DNA from: Candidatus Dadabacteria bacterium
GTDB taxonomy: Bacteria; Desulfobacterota_D; UBA1144; Nemesobacterales; Nemesobacteraceae
DNA length: 13,263 nucleotides
Direction: 5' to 3'
Assembly (NCBI GenBank): GCA_026709745.1
Contig: JAPOSJ010000042.1
Location: forward strand, 1 to 13,263
The position numbers were made by a program, and so were the translations under genes. The notes under the pieces were generated by a model that saw only the letters and a program-made list of their open reading frames with translations, was not told where the DNA came from and did no database searches. Shown in pieces: positions 5,933 to 12,571 of the stretch (positions within the stretch are counted from its first letter, which is position 1; every line of letters begins with the position of its first letter).

Positions 5933-6442
5933 TTAGACAGGTTTTTCTGCTTCTAGTTTTAGCAATGCTGTTTTGTGATCGTATGTTTTCATTACCCCAA
6001 TTATTTCATTCAATCTTTCTCTGATCTTCTTAGGATGTTTTGTCTCCAGCTTGCCTATGAGCCATGCGTATTTTTCTAGTAATGAGTTAAGTTCATTGAG
6101 GTTTGATTCGTTTCCAACATCCGAACCATAAATAGCTGCATACCACGCATCCAAACATTCTTTTAATCTTTCTAATTCTTTTATTGTGTCTTCTTTTTTC
6201 TTGTGCTTAGTTTCTTCTTTTTTATCTAGGAATGCCCACAATCGTAAAATAGCAGAGCAAATACTGTTTACAGTTGTTGTAAAAAACAAAATATAACCTA
6301 ATATGACCGCAACGATCACAACTATTATTCCCGTCTTTGCTCCAAAATTAGCCTCAGCAAATTTTTGTAAAAACTCTAAAGATCCAAACATAAACAATAA
6401 AATTATAAAACTTAACAAATCTTGCCATAAATGCTGTCTCAT
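5933..6442 (-). CDS. 169-aa membrane protein with two N-terminal transmembrane helices and a helical cytoplasmic domain
   Basis: Two hydrophobic segments, about 9-27 (LLSFIILLFMFGSLEFL) and 37-57 (TGIIVVIVAVILGYILFFTTT), are followed by a Lys/Glu-rich linker (73-92) and a predicted all-helical soluble part to the C terminus, with two likely helices around LNELNSLLEKYAWLIGKLE and IRERLNEIIGVMKTY. The abundant positive charge after the second helix places this domain in the cytoplasm. The gene runs opposite to the cassette and converges on it with 8 bp between stops. Its ATG has AGGTGA 6 nt upstream and lies only 21 bp inside the right terminal repeat. Family not recognised. Confidence 0.75.
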   Translation of the reverse strand: MRQHLWQDLLSFIILLFMFGSLEFLQKFAEANFGAKTGIIVVIVAVILGYILFFTTTVNSICSAILRLWAFLDKKEETKHKKKEDTIKELERLKECLDAWYAAIYGSDVGNESNLNELNSLLEKYAWLIGKLETKHPKKIRERLNEIIGVMKTYDHKTALLKLEAEKPV

Positions 6443-6469
6443 TTTATCTCACCTGCTCAATGCTGTCAA
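6441..6469 (-). promoter_or_regulatory. Inward promoter-like sequence in the right terminal repeat, overlapping a start codon
   Basis: On the minus strand TTGACA (6464-6469, inner end of the right repeat) and TAAAAT (6441-6446) are 17 bp apart, near consensus and mirroring the left end. The -10 overlaps the ATG (6440-6442) of the 169-aa gene, so a transcript starting about 7 nt further on would lack the start codon. Either transcription of that gene begins elsewhere or this is only a by-product of the repeat. Confidence 0.4.
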
Positions 6470-6487
6470 CTTAAATTGGTAATTTCC
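6464..6487 (-). repeat. Right terminal inverted repeat of the IS1595-family element
   Basis: Read on the minus strand it starts GGA, then continues AATTACCAATTTAAGTTGAC and a final A, matching the left end at 23 of 24 bases. It fixes the right boundary of the transposon and includes all four small passenger genes inside it. Confidence 0.9.
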
Positions 6488-6495
6488 ACTGCAAA
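6488..6495. repeat. Right copy of imperfect 8-bp target duplication
   Basis: ACTGCAAA lies immediately outside the right inverted repeat and agrees with the left octamer ATTGGAAA at 6 of 8 positions. It supports the boundary, but the two differences leave room for chance. Confidence 0.5.
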
Positions 6496-6563
6496 ACATA
6501 CGACCCTTCGGGAAGAAACCTGATAAATAGGGCAACTAAAAGAATAACAACACACCCAAAACA

Positions 6564-6591
6564 TGGACAAACCACTGTGATTCATTATAAT
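6564..6591 (+). promoter_or_regulatory. Promoter of the PmtA-like methyltransferase gene
   Basis: TGGACA (6564-6569, one mismatch to the -35 consensus) and a perfect TATAAT (6586-6591) are separated by 16 bp. Transcription should begin near 6598. That is downstream of the ATG at 6593, so this promoter decides the start of the next gene in favour of the TTG at 6623. It lies about 76 bp outside the transposon's right end and was not disrupted. Confidence 0.65.
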
Positions 6592-6622
6592 TATGAAAAT
6601 TTGCATCTTGTCGGAGGAATCG

Positions 6623-7204
6623 TTGAAACTCGGAGCATACGGTTACATAAAGCAGTTTCTAAAGAACCCGAAGAACACAGGTTCTTTAACGCCTTCAAAC
6701 GAGGAACTGTCCGAGCTTGTCACCGATACCGCGGAACTGGGCGAAATGGGAACCGTGGTGGAACTTGGATCCGGAACCGGAGTCTTTACCGAGAAGATTC
6801 TCAAGAAAAAAAACCCCGAAGCGCTGTTTTTTGCAATAGAAATCAACCCTGAGTTCTGCGAAGCAACCAGATCACGATGTCCTTCAGCGACGGTCTACAT
6901 GGATTCGGCGGAGAACATGAAGAAATATCTTGAGCAGCACGGGAAAAATTCCTGCGACTGCATTATTTCAAGTCTTCCGTGGGCAGTGTTTGACCACAGA
7001 ACGCAGGACAAGCTGCTTAACACCATATGGAAAGTGCTAAGACCGGGAGGCAGGATGATCACCTTCAGCTACTCGATCAGCATGATGGTTCCAAACGCAA
7101 GAAGATTCCGCTCAATACTGCGAAACAGGTTTACAAGCGTCGTCAAGTCCAAAACCGTCTGGTCCAATTTCCCTCCCGCATTCGTTTACAGCGCGAAGAA
7201 ATAA
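6623..7204 (+). CDS. Class I SAM-dependent methyltransferase, phospholipid N-methyltransferase (PmtA)-like
   Basis: The pattern fits the PmtA/COG3963-type family: FLKNPKNTGSLTPS near the N terminus (12-25), the SAM-binding glycine loop VVELGSGTGVF (45-55), an acidic residue after AIEIN (71-75), SSLPW (116-120) and the closing NFPPAFVYS (182-190). PmtA enzymes methylate phosphatidylethanolamine towards phosphatidylcholine at the inner membrane. Distant relatives include rRNA dimethylases, so the substrate is not certain. I chose TTG 6623 because GGAGG (6613-6617) lies 5 nt before it and the promoter at 6564-6591 predicts a transcript beginning after the in-frame ATG at 6593, which has no Shine-Dalgarno. 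The product is 193 aa, against 203 aa from the ATG. It stands alone, divergent from ffh and 102 bp before polA. Confidence 0.82.
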   Translation: MKLGAYGYIKQFLKNPKNTGSLTPSNEELSELVTDTAELGEMGTVVELGSGTGVFTEKILKKKNPEALFFAIEINPEFCEATRSRCPSATVYMDSAENMKKYLEQHGKNSCDCIISSLPWAVFDHRTQDKLLNTIWKVLRPGGRMITFSYSISMMVPNARRFRSILRNRFTSVVKSKTVWSNFPPAFVYSAKK

Positions 7205-7215
7205 CGTAGTATCCG

Positions 7216-7256
7216 CAAGTCAGCCGAAGACTTGTCGGCAGGTTCAGTCCCAACCT
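7216..7256 (+). other. Overlapping hairpins between the PmtA-like gene and polA
   Basis: CAAGTC (7216-7221) pairs with GACTTG (7229-7234) around a 7-nt loop, and GCCGA (7223-7227) pairs with TCGGC (7235-7239) around another 7-nt loop. The two are interleaved, so they are alternative folds or a tight pseudoknot. A third stem, AGGTT/AACCT (7240-7244 with 7252-7256), also has a 7-nt loop. No U-run follows, so this is not a standard intrinsic terminator. It could end the upstream transcript by another route or lie in a polA leader. Function unproven. Confidence 0.35.
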
Positions 7257-7306
7257 CGGGTGCAGTTGTGTATACTTTAAAGAATAACGCGTAAGCAATC
7301 TCTTTC

Positions 7307-9994
7307 ATGTCCCAGCACCCTCTCTATCTGATTGACGGCAGTTCATACATATTCAGGGCGTATTACGGCGTAAGGGCAGATCTTTCCACCTCCGACGGGT
7401 TTCCGACCAATGCCGTCTATGGGTTTGCAACCATGCTCCTTAAGTTTCTCAGGGAATACGAACCGAAGTACCTGGGTATGGTGTTTGATTCCAAAGGAGA
7501 GGTATTCAGAAACGAAATATACCCTGAGTACAAGGCCAACAGGGATGAGGCTCCCGAGAGCCTGCAGTTGCAGTTCCCAAAGATTTTCGAGCTGGTACAA
7601 GCGTTTTCAATTCCAATGCTTGCAATAGAAGGATATGAGGCCGACGATATCATCGGGACCATAGCAAGTGCGCAGGAAGCACAGAAGGTGGTACTGGTCA
7701 CGGGAGACAAGGATTTCTGCCAGCTTGTCTCTGAGAATGTAACTCTGGTAGACACAATGAGAGAGCGCAGGACCGGCGTCGGGGAAGTGCGGGAGAAGTA
7801 CGGGATCAAACCCGGACAGATGATCGATTTCTTCGCACTTGTTGGAGACAAGGTAGACAATGTTCCGGGAGTGGCGGGCGTAGGAGAAAAAACTGCTTCA
7901 GACCTCATATCAAGGTATGGGGACCTAGACGGCGTATATGGCAATCTTGAGGAACTTCGCCCCGCAGTCGCAAAGAAGCTTCTGGAACATAAAAACGAAG
8001 CGTACCTAAGCCGTGAGCTTGTCACCATAAAAACAGACGTCGAAGTGGGAACCGCCATAGAGGAATTCAGCTACGGTGGATACGCAGCCGGGGATCTTCA
8101 GAAAATATTCTCGGAACTTGAATTTGAAAAGCTCCTTGAGGAGATCGGAGGCGTGAGTGCGCAAGGCGAGGAAGAAGCGGTAAAATACGATTCCTACGAA
8201 ACCATCTTCGATGAGACGTCCCTGGGCCGGGTCATAGAAATGATAAAAAAAGCAGGAGAACTCTCAGTGGATCTTGAGACAGACTCAAGGCTTGCTATGA
8301 ACGCCGGGATAGTTGGCTTTTCTCTGTGCACAGATCCGGGCCGGGCCTTTTACGTTCCCGTGGGGCACACCGGAACCATTGAAGCCGAAAGACAGATAGA
8401 ACCCGCGGCGGCACTTCGAATGCTGAAGCCGGTTCTTGAATCCCCTCAAATAAAAAAAACCGGGCAGAATATAAAGTACGACATGCTCGTGCTTAAAAAC
8501 CACGGCATAAGCCTAAAAGGAATTCACTTTGACACGATGCTGGCCGCACACCTGCTCGACGCTTCACGGCAAAGTTACAAGCTTGATGAACTTTCAAGAA
8601 CCGAGCTTGGTCACAGGATGATTTCCTATGATGATGTCACAGGAAAGGGGAAATCAAGGAAGAACTTCGCCGAAGTTGATATTGAGACAGCGACCAGGTA
8701 TTCCTGCGAAGATTCGGATGTGGCGTTTGTTCTTTCAAGGAAATTTCTTGAAACTCTCAAAAAGGAAAGGCTTCTTGACCTCTACAGGAAAAACGTTCTG
8801 GCTCTTCTTCCGGTTCTCTGCGACATGGAGTTTACAGGTGTGAGCGTCAACACTGCAGGGCTAGGGGCAATGTCAGAGGAGTTCAGAGAAGACCTTCATT
8901 CCATCGAGGCCGAGATATATGAAAAAACGGGAAGCAGTTTCAATATAAACTCAACAAAACAGCTACGCGAAGTACTTTTCGAAAAGTTACAACTCCCTGC
9001 AAAGAAAAAAACCGTAAAGGGTGCTTTATCAACTGATTCCGAAGTGCTGAGAGACCTTTCGACAATGCACGAGGTACCGCGTCTGATACTCAGGCACAGG
9101 TTTCTATCCAAGCTCAAGTCAACCTACGTTGACCAGCTACCCAAGCTCATAAATCCCGCCACGGGGAGGATACACACCTCTTTTAATCCAGCCGGAACAT
9201 CTACCGGGAGACTTAGTTCAAGCGACCCGAATCTTCAGAATATCCCGATAAAGACCGAAGACGGAAAAAGAATAAGGAAATCGTTTGTGGCAAAGGATGG
9301 CTGCGTCATACTGTCGGCCGATTATTCCCAGATAGAAATTCGCCTGCTGGCGCATTTCTCAGATGATCCAACTCTGCTTGAGGCACTCAGGAGCGATAAG
9401 GACGTGCACATGGCGACAGCCTGTGAGATCTTCAACGCCGAAGAAAAAGAGATCACTTCTGAGATGCGGAATCTCGCCAAAACCATAAACTTCGGCATAA
9501 TATACGGAATAAGTGCTTTCAGGCTCTCAAAGCAGCTAGGCACCACGGTTTCCGTATCAAGAAAGTACATAGAACGGTATTTTGACAGATACTCGCGGGT
9601 AAAAGCCTACATGCGCTCATCGGTTGAAGAAGCCAGAACCAGAGGGTATACGGAGACGCTCATCGGAAGGAGAAGACCGATACCGGAGCTTGTCTCTGGA
9701 AATAGAATGGAGAGGGGCAGGGGCGAGCGTGAGGCTATAAACACCCCGATACAGGGATCTGCGGCCGATATAATAAATCTGGCAATGATCCGCATATTCG
9801 CAAGGCTTGAGGAAGGAAATTTTCGCTCCAAGATGATTCTTCAGGTTCACGATGAACTTCTCTTCGAGGTGGAGAAAACAGAACTTGAAGAACTAAGAAC
9901 CCATATAAAAAACGACATGGAAAACGCCTGGGATCTCAGGGTGCCGCTCAAAGTGGAGATCCGTGCCGCGGAGAACTGGGCAGAAGCACACTGA
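7307..9994 (+). CDS. polA: DNA polymerase I with 5' nuclease, proofreading and polymerase domains
   Basis: PolA fills gaps in repair and replaces Okazaki primers. The 895 aa (928 in E. coli) carry all three domains. The 5' nuclease begins LYLIDGSSYIFRAYYG (6-21), with EADDIIG and GDKVDNVPGVAGVGEKTA further on. The 3'-5' exonuclease has every catalytic residue: Asp322 and Glu324 (VDLETD), Asp392 (IKYDML), Tyr465 and Asp469 (YSCED), so it should proofread, unlike Taq or Bacillus Pol I. Polymerase: TSTGRLSSSDPNLQNIP, motif A DYSQIE (Asp672), O-helix RNLAKTINFGIIYG (721-734) with the E. coli-type Phe729 and Tyr733, and motif C VHDE (Asp849, Glu850). Ribosome site weak; TATACT at 7271-7276 is a possible -10 without a clear -35. 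dacB follows after 14 bp and may be co-transcribed. Confidence 0.98.
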   Translation: MSQHPLYLIDGSSYIFRAYYGVRADLSTSDGFPTNAVYGFATMLLKFLREYEPKYLGMVFDSKGEVFRNEIYPEYKANRDEAPESLQLQFPKIFELVQAFSIPMLAIEGYEADDIIGTIASAQEAQKVVLVTGDKDFCQLVSENVTLVDTMRERRTGVGEVREKYGIKPGQMIDFFALVGDKVDNVPGVAGVGEKTASDLISRYGDLDGVYGNLEELRPAVAKKLLEHKNEAYLSRELVTIKTDVEVGTAIEEFSYGGYAAGDLQKIFSELEFEKLLEEIGGVSAQGEEEAVKYDSYETIFDETSLGRVIEMIKKAGELSVDLETDSRLAMNAGIVGFSLCTDPGRAFYVPVGHTGTIEAERQIEPAAALRMLKPVLESPQIKKTGQNIKYDMLVLKNHGISLKGIHFDTMLAAHLLDASRQSYKLDELSRTELGHRMISYDDVTGKGKSRKNFAEVDIETATRYSCEDSDVAFVLSRKFLETLKKERLLDLYRKNVLALLPVLCDMEFTGVSVNTAGLGAMSEEFREDLHSIEAEIYEKTGSSFNINSTKQLREVLFEKLQLPAKKKTVKGALSTDSEVLRDLSTMHEVPRLILRHRFLSKLKSTYVDQLPKLINPATGRIHTSFNPAGTSTGRLSSSDPNLQNIPIKTEDGKRIRKSFVAKDGCVILSADYSQIEIRLLAHFSDDPTLLEALRSDKDVHMATACEIFNAEEKEITSEMRNLAKTINFGIIYGISAFRLSKQLGTTVSVSRKYIERYFDRYSRVKAYMRSSVEEARTRGYTETLIGRRRPIPELVSGNRMERGRGEREAINTPIQGSAADIINLAMIRIFARLEEGNFRSKMILQVHDELLFEVEKTELEELRTHIKNDMENAWDLRVPLKVEIRAAENWAEAH

Positions 9995-10008
9995 TAAAGA
10001 CAGCAAAA

Positions 10009-11409
10009 ATGAATTCCGGAAGAAAAACTCTGATTCTGCGTGCCCTGATTCTGCTTTTTGCGTTTCTGCCTGCGGTATCGGCCCACGCCGATGTAAACAG
10101 GAAAAAAATACTTTCCTTTATTTCGAAAAACACTTCTTCAAAAAGCAAAGTCGGGATCATGGTCCGCTCGGCAGACACCGACAGAACGGTTTTCCGTTAT
10201 AACAGTAACAAGGAGTTCATCCCCGCTTCCAACAACAAGGTTCTCTCCTCAGTCGCCGCACTTTCACTGCTGGGAAAGGATTTCCGCTTCAGAACGGAGT
10301 TCTACCTGGGAGGAGGAATACACTCAGGGGTCGGACACGGCGGTCTTTACGTAAAGGGGTACGGAGATCCCACAATTGACATCAGCAAACTCCGTGAGAT
10401 TGCGGGAAAAATAAAGACCCTCGGCATAACAAGAATTGACGGTGGAATCTACCTTGACGGCTCATATTTTGACGACATTTACCACGGAGAGGGCTGGGAT
10501 CCCGAGTGGTTTGATAAGGGATTCTGTCCCCCCGTAACGGCGATTTCACTTAATTATAACTCGGTCAAGATAAGGATTTCCGCATCCAAGGTGGATGGTG
10601 CACCCGCAACAGTGAGAACGGAACCACGCGAGTTTCCCTTTCAGATCAGAAACAGCGTAGTGACTACCCGCAGGAAGTCGGGCGTTACGGCAAAATACAC
10701 CGAGCAGAACAAACTCAGACTTCTTGGATACGTCTCATCCCGCAGAAAAGCCGAAACTCTGGAGCTTTCGGTACCCGACCCATTTTTTTACTTTGGCGAA
10801 ACGCTAAAGAGAGTTCTTGAGAAAGACGGTATCGAGGTAGAAGGCCCCGTAGAACGCGCAAGAGTACCCAAGTGGGCCGGCCGTATAATGACCCATTACT
10901 CAGAACCTCTGGGCACAGTTATCCGGGAGTACAACAAGGAAAGCGTCAATATAATCGGGGAGAGCATAGTAAAGGTAATCGGAGCCAAGTTCTTAAGAGT
11001 CCCGGGTTCATGGAAGTCCGGCACTTACGTAATGGAAGAACACCTGAGAACTATGGGACTCAACGGGAATTTCTCCATGGCCGATGGTTCCGGGCTCTCA
11101 AGACTGAACAGAGTGTCCCCTGAAGACCTAACCGTGGCGCTTACCAAAGCTTATAAAGACCCGGATATTTCTGAAGAGTTTATCGCGTCTTTACCAATCG
11201 CCGGAGTTGACGGAACCCTTAAGAAAAGGTTTCGCAAACTGAAGGGCAGAGTATATGCGAAAACCGGGTACCTTGAAGGAGCCAGATCCCTGTCCGGCTA
11301 CGTCTTCGGGAAAAACGGGAGAGTTTACGTTTTTTCCATAATATCAAATGGCATGGGGGTAAAAGTGAAAACTCTTCAGAATCTGCTTCTGCGGGAACTT
11401 GTTTACTGA
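10009..11409 (+). CDS. dacB: D-alanyl-D-alanine carboxypeptidase/endopeptidase, PBP4 (DacB) family S13
   Basis: PBP4-type enzymes act in the periplasm, trimming terminal D-Ala and cutting peptide cross-links in peptidoglycan. The 466-aa length is normal. A signal peptide is clear: basic MNSGRKTLILR, a hydrophobic core, and a cleavage site after AHA (25-27). The three serine active-site motifs of penicillin-binding proteins are present: SNNK (Ser74-Lys77), SVN (312-314) and KTG (418-420). The long insertion between the first two motifs, including YGDPTID and a later YLDGSYFD, is typical of the S13 family. No membrane anchor at the C terminus. It begins 14 bp after polA, with a weak ribosome site, and ends overlapping the convergent rsmA by 7 bp, so no separate terminator fits between them. 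Confidence 0.95.
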   Translation: MNSGRKTLILRALILLFAFLPAVSAHADVNRKKILSFISKNTSSKSKVGIMVRSADTDRTVFRYNSNKEFIPASNNKVLSSVAALSLLGKDFRFRTEFYLGGGIHSGVGHGGLYVKGYGDPTIDISKLREIAGKIKTLGITRIDGGIYLDGSYFDDIYHGEGWDPEWFDKGFCPPVTAISLNYNSVKIRISASKVDGAPATVRTEPREFPFQIRNSVVTTRRKSGVTAKYTEQNKLRLLGYVSSRRKAETLELSVPDPFFYFGETLKRVLEKDGIEVEGPVERARVPKWAGRIMTHYSEPLGTVIREYNKESVNIIGESIVKVIGAKFLRVPGSWKSGTYVMEEHLRTMGLNGNFSMADGSGLSRLNRVSPEDLTVALTKAYKDPDISEEFIASLPIAGVDGTLKKRFRKLKGRVYAKTGYLEGARSLSGYVFGKNGRVYVFSIISNGMGVKVKTLQNLLLRELVY

Positions 11410-12212
11410 CCCGCTTTGTGGAAACCGTAAGCCAGTTTCACAAATTCCTCTATAGAAAGCGATTCCGCCCTTCTTCCCGGTTCAATACCGGAATCCGAAA
11501 GTGCTTGTTCGACTGTCTCTTTATCAAAAAAATTACCGAGCGAATTCCTTATGGTTTTTCTCCGCGAGGAAAATGCGTGTCTGGTAACAGCCCTGAAGGT
11601 CTTCTCAATGGATGCCGGGTAGGCAGGACTCTCAAGCGGGTCAAGAATCACCACTGCTGAGTCCACATCCGGGGAAGGGTGAAACGCGCGGCGGGAAACC
11701 CCAAAGGCAATCTCCACGCTGAAACAGCTCTGAAGAAGCACCGAAAGAGAACCATAGCTTTTTCGTCCCCTAACGGAGGATATCCTCTCGGCCACTTCTT
11801 TCTGCAGCATAACGACTATTTTTGAGAAAAACTCCTTTTCATCAAGAACTCTGAGCAGAATCGGGGTTGAGATGTTGTAGGGAAGATTAGATACGAGCTT
11901 CATTTTTCCCCCGCAAGAAAAATGCCTCAGTCTGCTTTTAAGTATGTCTTCGTAAACGAGCCTCACGTTTGGGAATTCCCCGAATTTTTCGTCAAGGAAG
12001 TTTCTAAGCCTCTTGTCTTTTTCAATCGCCGTGACTTTCCCCGAGCTGCGGGAGAGATGCTCCGTGAGACTGCCCTTGCCGGGGCCAATTTCGATTACGT
12101 GATCTTCTTTGCTAAGCTCGGCGACTGTACAGATCTTACGAAGTATGTTTGGGTCGTAGAGAAAATTCTGTCCAAGCCTTCTGGTCTGATGAAATGTCTG
12201 CTCCTGTTTCAT
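11403..12212 (-). CDS. rsmA: 16S rRNA (adenine1518/1519-N6)-dimethyltransferase RsmA (KsgA)
   Basis: Dimethylates two adjacent adenines in helix 45 of 16S rRNA late in 30S assembly; loss gives kasugamycin resistance. The 269 aa match the family. The N terminus has the hallmark RRLGQNFLYDPNIL (11-24). The SAM site is VIEIGPGKGSLTEHL (39-53), with a glutamate in AIEKD (62-66). The catalytic motif NLPYNIST is at 109-116, and the C-terminal part contains the conserved FHPSPDVDSAV. The ATG sits 6 codons before the conserved region, with GGTGG upstream. It lies 76 bp after the ftsB-like gene in the same direction, and its 3' end overlaps the convergent dacB. Confidence 0.97.
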   Translation of the reverse strand: MKQEQTFHQTRRLGQNFLYDPNILRKICTVAELSKEDHVIEIGPGKGSLTEHLSRSSGKVTAIEKDKRLRNFLDEKFGEFPNVRLVYEDILKSRLRHFSCGGKMKLVSNLPYNISTPILLRVLDEKEFFSKIVVMLQKEVAERISSVRGRKSYGSLSVLLQSCFSVEIAFGVSRRAFHPSPDVDSAVVILDPLESPAYPASIEKTFRAVTRHAFSSRRKTIRNSLGNFFDKETVEQALSDSGIEPGRRAESLSIEEFVKLAYGFHKAGQ

Positions 12213-12288
12213 GTCATCTGTCCACCCAGAGCAGACACAGCATTAGAGCAGCATATGAGTACGGAAGCAGAGCCAATGAACAGTGAAG

Positions 12289-12564
12289 TTATTCTTCTTT
12301 GAACCTGAATATCTTCTCCTTGTCCTTTATCATCCCCAGTTCCTCTCTCAGTATCTTCTCAAGATATTTCTGGTCCTGCTCTATAGACTTTATTTCCTGC
12401 CTGTACGAATCGTTTTGTGCATTGATATCTTCTATTCTCTTCTCTACCCTCTTGTTTTCGTTTTTGAGGAAATAGACCTTGGAAATCTCATTAAAAAACA
12501 TAAGGCCCACCACTACCGCAATTACCGAATAAACAGCAAGTCTGATGAGTCTTTCCGGGGTCAT
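12289..12564 (-). CDS. ftsB: Septum formation initiator, FtsB/DivIC family
   Basis: FtsB-type proteins link FtsL and FtsQ in the divisome. The architecture is typical and 91 aa is normal: a very short cytoplasmic start (MTPERLIR), one transmembrane helix at about 7-24, a periplasmic coiled coil (about 32-72, heptads in NENKRVEKRIEDINAQNDSY) and the conserved end LREELGMIKDKEKIFRFKEE (72-91), matching the LG..K..E....F signature. The ATG lies 7 bp after the stop of the metallo-hydrolase gene, so the two are likely one transcript. No strong Shine-Dalgarno is present. FtsL is similar in shape but lacks this C-terminal signature, so FtsB/DivIC is preferred. Confidence 0.85.
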   Translation of the reverse strand: MTPERLIRLAVYSVIAVVVGLMFFNEISKVYFLKNENKRVEKRIEDINAQNDSYRQEIKSIEQDQKYLEKILREELGMIKDKEKIFRFKEE

Positions 12565-12571
12565 ATATGCT

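Larger units (their letters stand above)
4015..6487. mobile_element. IS1595-family transposon with passenger genes (about 2.47 kb, transposase inactive)
   Basis: The ends are two inverted repeats of 24 bp (4015-4038 and 6464-6487) identical at 23 positions and beginning GGG/GGA. Just outside lie ATTGGAAA (4007-4014) and ACTGCAAA (6488-6495), agreeing at 6 of 8 bases, as expected for a decayed 8-bp target duplication; 8 bp is the duplication size of the IS1595 family. Inside are an IS1595-type transposase pseudogene next to the left end and at least four small genes not related to transposition. IS1595-group elements are known to carry passenger genes. The interior is visibly richer in A and T than the flanks. 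The element separates the divergent ffh and PmtA-like genes without damaging either promoter. Confidence 0.88.

Noticed and set aside
7240..7260. GGTTCAGTCCC resembling a tRNA T-arm before polA
   Set aside because: The flanking bases do not form a 5-bp T-stem around the TTC loop, no acceptor, D or anticodon arms are found, and CCA is absent.
7417..8058. 213-codon minus-strand open frame inside polA
   Set aside because: It lies wholly antisense to the 5' nuclease domain of PolA, whose motifs are unmistakable. Its Ser/Thr/Pro-rich translation is typical of a codon shadow, with no domain or ribosome site.
12213..12288. Possible tRNA or promoter in the 76-bp gap before rsmA
   Set aside because: No cloverleaf arms could be paired, and the best hexamer pair (TTGGCT/TATGCT) is poorly spaced at 15 bp. 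I see no supported feature.
11922..12302. 126-codon plus-strand open frame opposite rsmA
   Set aside because: It is antisense to the N-terminal SAM-binding half of RsmA and spills into the ftsB gap. Nothing in it looks like a protein family.
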